64,000 nt of DNA from Tritonibacter horizontis (lineage in GTDB: Bacteria > Pseudomonadota > Alphaproteobacteria > Rhodobacterales > Rhodobacteraceae): the NCBI RefSeq assembly GCF_001518015.1, contig NZ_LPUY01000064.1, positions 1 to 64,000 on the forward strand. The letters are read 5' to 3'. Of the stretch, positions 16,676 to 25,154 are shown one piece after another. Within the stretch, counting starts at the first letter, position 1, and each line of letters begins with the position of its first letter. Position numbers and translations under genes: made by a program. Below the pieces are notes generated by a model that was not told the origin of the DNA, made no database searches, and was given only the letters and a program-made list of their open reading frames with translations.

Positions 16676-18115
16676 TCAGGCTGCCGCTTTGATCGGCTTG
16701 GCCTGGGTGGGCGCCTGGCGCCCCTCAACAAGCTGCTTGTGCAGCGCGCTGATAACCGGTTTCAGGTCTTCTCTTTCGACGATGAACTGCACATCGACGC
16801 TGCGCGGCCCCTGCGACGCGCCGAGGCTGGCAAGCCCCACATCCGCGATGGCCTGAAGACCCCGTGTCAGCACCGAAAGCCCTTTGAGATCGCGCCCGAT
16901 GGCCGAGGCCATGGACAACAACCGCGCCGAGATTTCCGCATTGGGATAGATCCGCGCCAGATCTTTTTCCACCCGCTTCATCACCGTCAGTGAGGTATCG
17001 AGATAGTGGGTGATGGTGTTGGCGTTGGAGGTCTTGGAGACGATCCGCACATCATGGCGGGTCAGAACCTCCAGGATCGACGCATCATAGCCCTTCACCC
17101 CGACCATGTCCTGCTCGAAGAGTTCCAGCGCGATGATGTCCAGACCGGTGATCATTTCCACCGCAGGCGTATCGGCCGGCTTGTCGTCGATCAGCGTCCC
17201 CGGATCGTCAGGCTCAAAGGCGTTGGTCACGCGCAGCGGCACATCCGCCTGGCGCAATGTCTTGGCCGCCTTGGGGTGGATCGCCTCCATCCCCATGTTC
17301 GACATCTGGTCGGCCACATCATAGTTGGTATGGCCCAGCTTGCGCGCAACACCTTCGCCCACCAGTTTCGGGTCGGCAGAGGACAGGTGGAATTCCTTGT
17401 GAATGATCGCCTCCGACGCGCCGGTAAGGGCGGCCAGGCAGGAAAACGTCACCTCGGAATAACCCCGGTCAAATTCCCGCATCAGGCCTTCTGCACATTG
17501 CGCATAACCCGTGACAATCGGCATCTCGGTGGTGGTATCGACATCTTCCAAGGCTTGGGAAATGCGCTGTTCCAGCGTCACATCGCCCTCGTCCCGCCAC
17601 CCGGAGAGATCGACAAACCGCGCATTGACGCCGGATCGCTGCAACAACAGCGCGGTCACAAAGGCGGAATGCGCCTCCCCGAGACCGGAAAGCAGCTCGC
17701 GGATCTGCAGCATATGTTCGGCCAGCCGGAAGTGGCCGTAGCTGCACAGCCGCTGCAAGTCGATCAGGCAGTTGCGGGCGCCCTCGATCCGTTCGGCCAC
17801 AAAGGCATCCGCCTGGGCCACATCGCCGGCATTGTCCAGCACCGCCTTATGCGCGCTGCGCATTTCCTCGCCAACGCGGGACAGCGCGTCATGCCAGCCA
17901 TGGTCGGTATCCGCATCAGCAAAGCGGCCATAGACGCCCGGCTCGCCGGTTTTCTTGTGTTCCAGCAAGAGGTTGGTGATGCCACCAAAGGCGGACACCA
18001 CAAAGACGCGACCGTAGAGATCCTTGCCCTTGCGGTCGCTGACGAACAGCGCATCCACCAGTTCATTCACGCGGGACATCGAGGTCCCGCCAATTTTTTC
18101 AACGGTATGTGTCAT
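16676..18115 (-). CDS. ask: Aspartate kinase of the ectoine cluster
   Basis: A 479-residue aspartate kinase. The substrate/ATP motif is HTVEKIGGTSMSRVNELV at the N-terminus, and C-terminal ACT-type regulatory domains start near residue 330 (QDMVGVKGYDASILEVLTRH). The enzyme phosphorylates L-aspartate towards aspartate semialdehyde, the precursor of diaminobutyrate. Being the last gene of ectA-ectB-ectC-ask marks it as the specialised Ask_Ect isoform, thought to be less feedback-inhibited so that flux to ectoine can continue under salt stress. Confidence 0.93.
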   Translation of the reverse strand: MTHTVEKIGGTSMSRVNELVDALFVSDRKGKDLYGRVFVVSAFGGITNLLLEHKKTGEPGVYGRFADADTDHGWHDALSRVGEEMRSAHKAVLDNAGDVAQADAFVAERIEGARNCLIDLQRLCSYGHFRLAEHMLQIRELLSGLGEAHSAFVTALLLQRSGVNARFVDLSGWRDEGDVTLEQRISQALEDVDTTTEMPIVTGYAQCAEGLMREFDRGYSEVTFSCLAALTGASEAIIHKEFHLSSADPKLVGEGVARKLGHTNYDVADQMSNMGMEAIHPKAAKTLRQADVPLRVTNAFEPDDPGTLIDDKPADTPAVEMITGLDIIALELFEQDMVGVKGYDASILEVLTRHDVRIVSKTSNANTITHYLDTSLTVMKRVEKDLARIYPNAEISARLLSMASAIGRDLKGLSVLTRGLQAIADVGLASLGASQGPRSVDVQFIVEREDLKPVISALHKQLVEGRQAPTQAKPIKAAA

Positions 18116-18129
18116 GTTTCACCTAGACC

Positions 18130-18522
18130 TCAGGCCAGTTCCTCCGCCGGGGCATAGGAGCCATCCTCGCGGTGGACCTCCGTGCCCGTCACCGGCGGAT
18201 TGAAGCAGCAGGCCATGTGCAGCTCTTCTTCGGCGCGCAGGATATGCTTGTCATGCAGGTTCAGCGCATACATGACGCCGGGCTTGATCTCGTGCGTCTC
18301 GCCCGTGGCGATATCGGTGATCGAGCCTTTGCCTTTCATGCAATAGACGCTTTCGAAGTGGTGCTTGTAGTGGAACTGATGCTCCGAGCCCGCTTCCAGC
18401 ACGGTGATGTGGAACGAGAACCCCATCCCATCGTCTGCAAGCAGCATGCGGGTCGAGGTCCAGCGCGCATCGGCAACGGTGCGGTCGGTTTTCATCAGTT
18501 CATTGAAATCGCGTACGATCAT
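18130..18522 (-). CDS. ectC: L-Ectoine synthase
   Basis: A 130-residue cupin-fold enzyme that cyclises N-gamma-acetyl-diaminobutyrate to ectoine with loss of water. It shows the expected MIVRDFNELMKTDRTVADAR start, the HYKHHFESVYCMKGKGSITD strand region, and the PGVMYALNLHDKHILRA metal-site region. Length is normal. It follows ectB after 24 bases and precedes ask by 14. No ectD hydroxylase gene is next to it. Confidence 0.98.
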   Translation of the reverse strand: MIVRDFNELMKTDRTVADARWTSTRMLLADDGMGFSFHITVLEAGSEHQFHYKHHFESVYCMKGKGSITDIATGETHEIKPGVMYALNLHDKHILRAEEELHMACCFNPPVTGTEVHREDGSYAPAEELA

Positions 18523-18546
18523 GGGTCTAAAACTCCGGTCTTCGAA

Positions 18547-19833
18547 TTATTGTGCTGCGAACTTGGTGCGCGCGGCCACGTCGCGGGCAGCGGCACTCAG
18601 GATTGCGAACCCTTCGCAGAAAACGGCTTCGGTCGTTGTGATCGGAGCCAGGATCTTGACCACCTCGTCGCGCGGGCCGGAGGTTTCGACAACCAGACCC
18701 AGCTCGTAGGCGCGGGCACAGATCTCGCCTGCCAGCTCGCCAGAGCCGACATCGACGCCCTGCATCAGGCCCCGGCCCTTGAGGGTCGCTCCGGGGATAT
18801 GGCTGGCGACTTCCTGCAGTGCACTGGTCACCAGTTCTGCCTTGCGGGTCAGCTCGGTCTGGAACGCGTCATCGGCCCAGAATTTCTCGATCGCAACGCG
18901 GGCGGTCACAAAGGCATGGGTGTTGCCCCGGAATGTGCCGTTGTGCTCGGCCGGGCCAAAGATGTCATGCTCGGGACGGACCAGAACCAAGGCCATCGGC
19001 AGGCCGAAGCCGGACACCGATTTCGCCATCGTCACCAGATCCGGTGTGACGCCCATTTCCTCGAAGGAGAAAAAGGTCCCCGTGCGGCCACACCCAGCCT
19101 GGATATCGTCGATGATCAGCAGCGCGCCGTGATCCCGGGCGATTTTTTCGATCTTCTTGACCCAGGTGGCGGAGGCGGCGTTGAGACCGCCCTCGCCCTG
19201 AACGGTTTCAAACATGATCGCCGCAGGGGCGTCGATGCCACCCGACGGGTCCGACAGCATCTTGTCCAGCAAGGCGGCGCTGTCCAGGCCTTCGGCATAG
19301 CCGTCAAATGGCATGCGGGTGACGCCCGCCTTGTCCATCCCGGCGCCGCCCCGGTGGTAGCCATTCCCCGTTGCCGCCAGCGCCCCCATGGTCACGCCAT
19401 GGAACCCGTTGGTGAAGGAAATGATATTGGTGCGCCCCGTGACCTTGCGCGCGATTTTCATCGCCGCTTCCACCGCGTTGGCACCGGTCGGGCCGGTAAA
19501 CATGACCCGATGGTCCATGTTGCGCGGGGCCAGGATCAGATCGTTGAACGCATGCAGGAACGCCTCTTTCGCCTCGGTGTGAAAGTCGAGCCCATGGGTG
19601 ATGCCATCCTTCAGGATATGCTCCACCAGAGCGTCTTTCATGTCCGGGTCGTTGTGGCCGTAGTTCAGCGACGAACAGCCAGCCAGAAAGTCGATGTAGC
19701 GGGTGCCGTCGTCAGTGAACAGCTCGGAGCCGCGCGCCGTATCAAAGGAGGCGGTGAACGAACGGCAGTAGGAGCGTGCATTGCTTTCGCGGCGCTCATA
19801 AATTGATGTCTCTTTTGCCATGTCTTTGGGCAT
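18547..19833 (-). CDS. ectB: L-2,4-Diaminobutyrate 2-oxoglutarate aminotransferase
   Basis: A 428-residue class III aminotransferase that makes L-2,4-diaminobutyrate from aspartate semialdehyde and glutamate. SIYERRESNARSYCRSF is the diagnostic EctB N-terminus, and the PLP lysine is in DLVTMAKSVSGFGLPMA. The ATG at 19833 is preceded by AAAGGA at a 7-base spacing and adds an MPKD leader that also starts ectA. It lies 50 bases after ectA. Confidence 0.97.
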   Translation of the reverse strand: MPKDMAKETSIYERRESNARSYCRSFTASFDTARGSELFTDDGTRYIDFLAGCSSLNYGHNDPDMKDALVEHILKDGITHGLDFHTEAKEAFLHAFNDLILAPRNMDHRVMFTGPTGANAVEAAMKIARKVTGRTNIISFTNGFHGVTMGALAATGNGYHRGGAGMDKAGVTRMPFDGYAEGLDSAALLDKMLSDPSGGIDAPAAIMFETVQGEGGLNAASATWVKKIEKIARDHGALLIIDDIQAGCGRTGTFFSFEEMGVTPDLVTMAKSVSGFGLPMALVLVRPEHDIFGPAEHNGTFRGNTHAFVTARVAIEKFWADDAFQTELTRKAELVTSALQEVASHIPGATLKGRGLMQGVDVGSGELAGEICARAYELGLVVETSGPRDEVVKILAPITTTEAVFCEGFAILSAAARDVAARTKFAAQ

Positions 19834-19883
19834 GGGGAAATCCTTTCCGGATTGGAAAACTTTGAATGGGGGGAAGGGGGAGA

Positions 19884-20435
19884 TCAGGCCGCGCGTTGCA
19901 TCGCCTTGACGTTTCCGTCGAGGGTGATCGTCACCATGTGTTCCGTGTCATGCGCGCCGTCGAAATGGGTCTCTTTTTCGAAATGCGGCTCATCGCGCAA
20001 TTCGCCACCGATATCACGGGCGAAGCTGCGAAAGAGACCCCAGGAGGCCGCATTGTCTTTGGTGATGGTTGTCTTCAGCAGGGCGGCGTCACGCACCTCT
20101 TTGCGCGCCGTCAGCGCGGACAGCATACGCTTGCCCAAGCCAAGGCCGCGCGCGGCTTCACCCACCGCAACCTGCCAGACAAAAAACGCGTCATCACCTG
20201 GAATCATATGGCCAGAGATCCAGCCCACGATTTCATCGTCGAGTTCCGCGACAATACAGGTGTCGCGGAAATGATCCGCCTGGATCAAATTAGCATACAT
20301 GGAGTTACGGTCGAGCGGCTCGCTGGCCTTGACAAGCTCCCAGATTGCGGCCCCGTCCGTCGCATTTGGTTTGCGCAGAAAGGGCTGACGCGTTCGGGGT
20401 TTAGATGTCTCGGTCTGCATGATGTCTTTGGGCAT
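19884..20435 (-). CDS. ectA: L-2,4-Diaminobutyrate N-gamma-acetyltransferase
   Basis: A 183-residue GNAT-fold acetyltransferase, the first dedicated ectoine step after EctB. RKPNATDGAAIWELVKAS opens the domain, and the acetyl-CoA loop is VGEAARGLGLGKRMLSAL. First gene of the ect operon, about 210 bases from divergent ectR. A second ATG five codons in is possible, but GGAG lies 10 bases before the first one. Confidence 0.97.
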   Translation of the reverse strand: MPKDIMQTETSKPRTRQPFLRKPNATDGAAIWELVKASEPLDRNSMYANLIQADHFRDTCIVAELDDEIVGWISGHMIPGDDAFFVWQVAVGEAARGLGLGKRMLSALTARKEVRDAALLKTTITKDNAASWGLFRSFARDIGGELRDEPHFEKETHFDGAHDTEHMVTITLDGNVKAMQRAA

Positions 20436-20469
20436 CGCTCTGTGTCTCCAAGTTTCGTTCGCCTTTCTA

Positions 20470-20496
20470 AGTATAGTACAGATGTAAAAACTTCAA
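20470..20496 (-). promoter_or_regulatory. Candidate ectA promoter
   Basis: On the minus strand, TTGAAG (20491-20496) and TATACT (20470-20475) resemble sigma-70 -35 and -10 boxes, but with a short 15-base spacer. The surrounding 20460-20640 region is clearly more AT-rich than its neighbours and separates ectA from ectR, so operators for EctR are expected here. The exact boxes are uncertain. Confidence 0.35.
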
Positions 20497-20645
20497 GAAC
20501 CTGAGCAATATTATTCCCCGATCAGGTAGTATTTTATATTCTAACAACTTTTTCCATTCGCAAGCCGAATTATCAAGGGTGATCTATTCTTCACATCCTG
20601 CGCATATCGCCCCGTTACTTAGCCCATTGAAGGATTTGGGGTTTC

Positions 20646-21167
20646 GTGGCATTTTACACCGCCATGACTGATCAACCGCGTGACCGAACAGATGACAGCC
20701 TGATCGCGCTCAGACGTATTCTGCGCGCAACAGAGCTGTATTCCCGCAACCTGGCGCAGGCCTCCGGCCTGACGCCGGCGCAGTTGCGCGTGCTTCAGAT
20801 TCTGGCGTCACAGGGCGGCAGCGCAACACCCAAGGCGCTGGCGCAACGGATGGGGGTCGCGCAGGCGACGGTCACATCACTCGTGGACAAGATTGTCTCG
20901 CGGGGGATGGCCACCCGCATGCGGTCCGAAGCGGATCGGCGACAGACCAATGTGGTCCTAAACCCCAGCGGCCAGGAAGCGGTCATCGCCGCGCCGGATG
21001 CGCTGCAACAGCGCTATGTCCGCGCCTTTGAAAAACTGAAGGATTGGGAGCAGGCTCAGCTTTTGGCATCGCTGGAGCGTGTCGCCGCGATGCTGGACGC
21101 GGATGACATTGACGCCGCACCGGTTTTGACCACCGGCGAGATCAAGATGGGCGACCGTCTGACGTAA
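20646..21167 (+). CDS. ectR: MarR-type regulator of the ectoine operon
   Basis: A 173-residue MarR-family regulator with the winged helix spanning LTPAQLRVLQILASQGGSAT, ALAQRMGVAQATVTSLVDKI and the wing RMRSEADRRQTNVVLNPSG. It is divergent from ectABC-ask, the position of EctR1, which represses ect transcription at low osmolarity in methylotrophs. GTG at 20646 is preceded by GAAGGA; an ATG six codons in is also possible. The symbol is by family and position. Confidence 0.85.
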   Translation: MAFYTAMTDQPRDRTDDSLIALRRILRATELYSRNLAQASGLTPAQLRVLQILASQGGSATPKALAQRMGVAQATVTSLVDKIVSRGMATRMRSEADRRQTNVVLNPSGQEAVIAAPDALQQRYVRAFEKLKDWEQAQLLASLERVAAMLDADDIDAAPVLTTGEIKMGDRLT

Positions 21168-21384
21168 TTACGCGCCAAGGGCCGCAACCGGGAAGCGCCT
21201 GCCAGCAAGTGCTGTCACCCCTGCCGTTGCGCGCCCTGCCCCGCCACTCAGCCCTGCTGCGACCAAGCACACCGCCTCCCGCGATCAATCACGACGACCT
21301 GTGACCCACTTCGCAGCGATGCCGCAAGCGCCCTGTGCGCGCACCAAGGCCTGAACGACGACAAACAAAGGGCGTCAAACAAAA

Positions 21385-21406
21385 AGAGCACCCCGAAAGG
21401 TGCTCT
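21385..21406 (-). terminator. Terminator of the cold-shock gene
   Basis: AGAGCACC (21385-21392) pairs with GGTGCTCT (21399-21406) around a short loop; on the minus strand it is followed by TTTTT (21381-21385 complement). It lies about 30 bases after the cold-shock stop codon. Confidence 0.85.
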
Positions 21407-21436
21407 CCGAATTCTTACGCAAAAACCGGTAAGGGC

Positions 21437-21643
21437 TTATGCCAGTGCGAGGTTGCTCGCGGATTCACGTCCGTCACGGCCGCTTTCGATGTCGAAAGTG
21501 ACAGCTTGACCATCGTCGAGCTGCTGGATGCCAGCGCGCTCAAGAGCAGAGATGTGGACGAAAACGTCGCGCGATCCATGCTCGGGTGCGATAAAACCAA
21601 AACCTTTTTGGGAATTGAACCATTTCACGGTGCCATTAGCCAT
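21437..21643 (-). CDS. Cold-shock domain protein
   Basis: A 68-residue CspA-type OB-fold protein. [17 protein letters not shown] is RNP-1 and DVFVHISAL is RNP-2. ATG at 21643 (MANGTVKWF) is the family start; the longer frame would add ten residues. It binds single-stranded RNA and DNA as an RNA chaperone. A long untranslated leader probably precedes it in the 21644-22312 gap. Confidence 0.96.
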   Translation of the reverse strand: MANGTVKWFNSQKGFGFIAPEHGSRDVFVHISALERAGIQQLDDGQAVTFDIESGRDGRESASNLALA

Positions 21644-22312
21644 CGTGTCGTCTCCTAGAAAAATGCTACCCACACAACGCGATAGCCCGGCCTAGTGTCA
21701 TCATAGGAACAACTGGGCCGTGAGGAAACAGAAGGTCGTAAGAAGAAGCTTAGCCCCCCCTAGATGGGCCGTATGCAGGCAAAACACAAGCCCCAAAACC
21801 GGATCTTCGGTTATTTCTCCGCGAATTCGTACTGGGACGGTGTCCGGGACAGGGTGTTGGCCCTGCCCTCGGCACACCCATTCAGGCCGCAGCGAGACCG
21901 GCATAACAATCTGAAACAAAGTACTAAATTCCGATTTTACTCAGGAGGATCCCCACCATTGCCCCGTCGCCAAGCTCGGGACGCCTGGTATCATCGGCGC
22001 AGCGGCACAGCCACGCCCCCTTTTGTCCTGTCGCCCTGATTTCCCGGCGCACACAGGTCGCGAGGCCACAACTTCTGACTGAAAACCAGCCCCCCAGCCC
22101 CGTGATCCGGCCCCCACGGCCTCGACGGGGCGCGCCAACGCACCAAGGGCAGGATGGTTCCATACCACCCCGGCAAGCGGCGGATTTTTGCCAACCAGAA
22201 TCAAGAGACTTGGCAGGCACACGTTCTTGAAACAAAGTTTCGGAAAATCACAAAATCACGGACAGTTGAGATCGCTTTGCAAAATTTTAGACGAATTTTT
22301 CGCCGGAAGCCC
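21644..22312. other. Intergenic stretch of about 670 bases without a convincing gene
   Basis: Between the cold-shock gene and the CHAP lipoprotein gene. Several short frames cross it, but none shows family motifs. The right end (about 22195-22300) is AT-rich and includes the palindrome GAAACAAAGTTTC (22229-22241), so it probably carries the promoter of the lipoprotein gene. The left end should contain the cold-shock mRNA leader. Confidence 0.6.
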
Positions 22313-22819
22313 ATGCTGAGCGGGCTTATGCTGTGTGCAGTTCTGGGCCTGACGGCCTGCGGCGAAATGCCGAACGGCAACGAGAGCGCCATTGATCCCC
22401 ACCGCCGTGCCTTTGCCGTCAGCGAAGCGCAGAACCTTCAGGCGCGCGGGGCACGGGTCTGGTGCGTCCCATTCGCACGCAACCTGTCCGGTGTCGAAAT
22501 TCGCGGCAACGCCAAAACCTGGTGGGGCAAGGCGCAGGATGAATTTCAGGTCAGCAAGACCCCCACTGTCGGCGCCGTGATGGCCTTTAGCGCCACGTCC
22601 TCGATGCCACTTGGCCATGTGGCCGTAGTCTCCGAGCTGGTGTCAGACCGCATGATGCGCGTCGATCACGCCAATTGGCACCGCAACAAGGTTTCACTCG
22701 GCATGAATGTTATTGATGTCTCGGCCGAGAATGACTGGTCGAAAGTGCGCCTGGAAAGCAATCCCGGTGCCTATGGAAGCGTTTATCCCATCACCGGGTT
22801 CATTCGTCCAAACGCCTGA
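22313..22819 (+). CDS. CHAP-domain lipoprotein (putative peptidoglycan amidase)
   Basis: A 168-residue lipoprotein. The signal MLSGLMLCAVLGLTACGEM has an LTAC lipobox, so Cys16 would be acylated and the protein placed in a membrane. The body resembles a CHAP amidase/peptidase: ARVWCVPFARNLSGVEIRGN with the presumed nucleophile Cys, WWGKAQDEF, VGAVMAFSA, and LGHVAVVSELVSDR with the presumed catalytic His. CHAP enzymes cut peptidoglycan cross-links. The frame is open 53 codons further upstream, but only ATG 22313 puts the lipobox at the right distance. Confidence 0.82.
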   Translation: MLSGLMLCAVLGLTACGEMPNGNESAIDPHRRAFAVSEAQNLQARGARVWCVPFARNLSGVEIRGNAKTWWGKAQDEFQVSKTPTVGAVMAFSATSSMPLGHVAVVSELVSDRMMRVDHANWHRNKVSLGMNVIDVSAENDWSKVRLESNPGAYGSVYPITGFIRPNA

Positions 22820-23068
22820 TCATAAGGCCGAAACTTGCAAGTGCCGCCAGCCCCCTTGGCGGTTCATTGCCCGCACGGGTCGGAGCTTCCCTGCCCGGCG
22901 TCCCCCCCCCGGCCCGGTGCACATATGGGTAACAAAGTCGGCTCTTTATGGCTGCAACTTTCCTCTACGTGCGGTAAATCACATTCATGTGAGGATCCTC
23001 CCGCTATATCGGCAGCGAGGCAGGGCGTGTCTTTCGCCCGGAGAAGGCAGGTTGGAGGTCGAAGGGCA

Positions 23069-23773
23069 ATGAAGAACAACATTCTGATCGTCGAAGATGA
23101 CGCGGCACTGGCCGGCCTGCTCGCACAGGTGCTGCGAGACAATGGACTGGACGTTCGAATAGCCGCCGATGGCCGCGAGATGGACGCCCACCTGCGGGCC
23201 GCCCCCGCCGATCTGATCATTCTGGATATCATGCTGCCCGGCGAGGATGGGTTCAGCCTCTGCCGTCGGCTACGGGCAGAGACCACGGTGCCGATCATCA
23301 TCCTCTCCGCGCTGGGAGAAGAGACCGACCGGATCGTTGGTCTGGAGATTGGCGCCGACGATTATGTGACCAAGCCATTCAGCCCGCGTGAGGTTCTGGC
23401 CCGGGTCCGCAGCCTGATGCGCAGGACGTCCTATGGCGTGGTTCCAGGGTCGTCGGGGCCCTTGCGCTTTGATGGCTGGCGCGTTGATCCGGTCCGCAGG
23501 CAGGTCCATGGCCCGGATCATGCACGGGTTTCCATGACAACTGCGGAGTTTGATCTGTTGCTTGGGTTCTGCCGCAATCCCGGACGCATTCTGTCGCGAG
23601 AAGAGCTGCTGTCGCTCACCCATGCCGGGTTGGCAGGCCCGGTCGCCCGCAGTGTCGACGTGCATGTCAGCCGCCTGCGTCAGAAGATCGAAGACAATCC
23701 GAAAGACCCGAAATACGTGCTGACGGTGCGGTTGGGCGGCTATCTCTTCACCCCGGCCGTCAGCGCGACATGA
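23069..23773 (+). CDS. OmpR-family response regulator
   Basis: A 234-residue two-component regulator. The receiver domain (residues 1-120) begins NNILIVEDDAALAGLL, with the phosphorylation Asp in DLIILDIMLPGEDGF and the conserved Lys in YVTKPFSPREVL. The C-terminal winged helix ends with RSVDVHVSRLRQKIEDNP. ATG at 23069 follows GGAGG. The stop overlaps the histidine kinase start by 4 bases. Confidence 0.94.
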   Translation: MKNNILIVEDDAALAGLLAQVLRDNGLDVRIAADGREMDAHLRAAPADLIILDIMLPGEDGFSLCRRLRAETTVPIIILSALGEETDRIVGLEIGADDYVTKPFSPREVLARVRSLMRRTSYGVVPGSSGPLRFDGWRVDPVRRQVHGPDHARVSMTTAEFDLLLGFCRNPGRILSREELLSLTHAGLAGPVARSVDVHVSRLRQKIEDNPKDPKYVLTVRLGGYLFTPAVSAT

Positions 23774-25089
23774 GGGTTCTAAACCTGATCTGGCCGCATT
23801 CCATCCGTCGCCAGATGATGGCGATTATTCTTTGTGCGGTGGTGTTTGCTTCCCTTGCCGGCGATTTTACGGCAAACGCGCTCAAGAACATGCATATGGG
23901 GCCGATGGGGGTGGAGGATTACACCTTCGCGATGACCTCCGTGGCGCGCATGGTCGAGTCGCTGCCGACGCAGGCGCGTGCGGAAAACCTCGAAAAATGG
24001 CGCGAGATCGGAATAGATGTAACGCTGATTTCGGCCAAGGAAGCCATCGAAATGGCACGCGCGCCGACCCTCTGGGCCCGGCTGAGTGCATGGCTGCGAC
24101 AAGTGCCTGAAACGCTCTCGCCCGGATTTGATATCGTTCAGACCCACGACGCGACGGTGCTGACCTATCCCATCAGTGACCAGCAAGTGCTCGTTTTCGC
24201 TCCCCCGGTGCATTCCCTGCTGGATGACGGCACCATCCATTACCTGGCCGCCGCCAGTGCCTTGGTGCTCGGGTTCTCCGTTTTGGCTGTGCGAGGGATC
24301 GCGGCGCCGGTGCGGCATATGGCCGGGGTAATGAAGGCGACTGACAGTTTTTTGGCGAGCGATCAACCGATCCCGGAAAACGGCCCCCGCGAGATTCGTG
24401 AACTGGCGCGGGGCATGAACGACCTGCGTGGCCGCATCCGGGCGTTGCTCGAAGCGCGCACCGCGATGTTGCGCAATGTCAGCCACGATCTGCGCACCCC
24501 ATTGACCCGCCTGCGCCTGCGTCTTGACCGGATCGAAGACCCGAGCCTGCGCAACTCAGCGTTGCAGGACCTGCGGCAAATCGACGATATGATCGACACG
24601 ACGCTGGAGTACCTGCGGGTCGGTCCCGCCCCATCCTGTTTCGAGCGCAGCGACATTGCCAGCCTGCTGCAAACAATCTGCGCTGACTTTGCCGATACCG
24701 GCGCGATCATCCACTACACAGGCCCCCGGCACCTTGTCGCGGAGTGTTCCGTGAACGACCTGACGCGGGCGATCAACAACTTTTGCGAAAACGGGTTGAA
24801 ATTCGGCACTTCGGTCCGCGTCACGGCGGCCTTGCAGGGGGCAGAGGTCCTCATCGACATCGCCGATGATGGTCCCGGCATTCCCGTCGATCTGCGCGAG
24901 GACATGCTGCAGCCCTTTGTCAAAATGGATCTGGCGCGCGGCTCTGCCGGTTTTGGCCTCGGGCTGTCCATCGCCGCCGAAATCATCGCGCGGCACAACG
25001 GGGTGCTGGAGCTTTTGCAGAACGAGCCAAAAGGCCTTTTGGTGCGTGTCCGCCTGCCGCAAACACAATCACCGGCTAGAATGGCGTGA
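23770..25089 (+). CDS. EnvZ-type sensor histidine kinase
   Basis: A 439-residue membrane kinase. TM1 is near residues 13-33 (QMMAIILCAVVFASLAG), a periplasmic loop follows, and TM2 is around residues 155-175 (YLAAASALVLGFSVLAV). Then comes HAMP, the phospho-acceptor H-box RNVSHDLRTPLTRLRLRLD, and the ATPase boxes DDGPGIPVDLRED and SAGFGLGLSIAAEI. It is co-translated with the preceding response regulator. The signal is unknown. MipA/OmpV is convergent, not co-transcribed. Confidence 0.92.
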   Translation: MRVLNLIWPHSIRRQMMAIILCAVVFASLAGDFTANALKNMHMGPMGVEDYTFAMTSVARMVESLPTQARAENLEKWREIGIDVTLISAKEAIEMARAPTLWARLSAWLRQVPETLSPGFDIVQTHDATVLTYPISDQQVLVFAPPVHSLLDDGTIHYLAAASALVLGFSVLAVRGIAAPVRHMAGVMKATDSFLASDQPIPENGPREIRELARGMNDLRGRIRALLEARTAMLRNVSHDLRTPLTRLRLRLDRIEDPSLRNSALQDLRQIDDMIDTTLEYLRVGPAPSCFERSDIASLLQTICADFADTGAIIHYTGPRHLVAECSVNDLTRAINNFCENGLKFGTSVRVTAALQGAEVLIDIADDGPGIPVDLREDMLQPFVKMDLARGSAGFGLGLSIAAEIIARHNGVLELLQNEPKGLLVRVRLPQTQSPARMA

Positions 25090-25119
25090 TCAGCGCACCC
25101 GAGGATCAGGCCGACACGA

Positions 25120-25140
25120 GGGGGCGCCCGCGACGCCCCC
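25120..25140. terminator. Hairpin between convergent kinase and mipA-like genes
   Basis: GGGGGCG (25120-25126) pairs exactly with CGCCCCC (25134-25140). There is no T tract on either side, but its place between two converging genes suggests a termination role. Confidence 0.5.
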
Positions 25141-25154
25141 TGCCACACAAGATC

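Noticed and set aside
16676-18115. Housekeeping lysC
   Set aside because: Position directly after ectC and the KIGGTSMSRV start fit the ectoine-specific aspartokinase rather than the general enzyme.
18172-19806. A 544-codon plus-strand frame opposite ectB-ectC
   Set aside because: It is an antisense shadow of clearly recognised ectoine genes and has no domain pattern.
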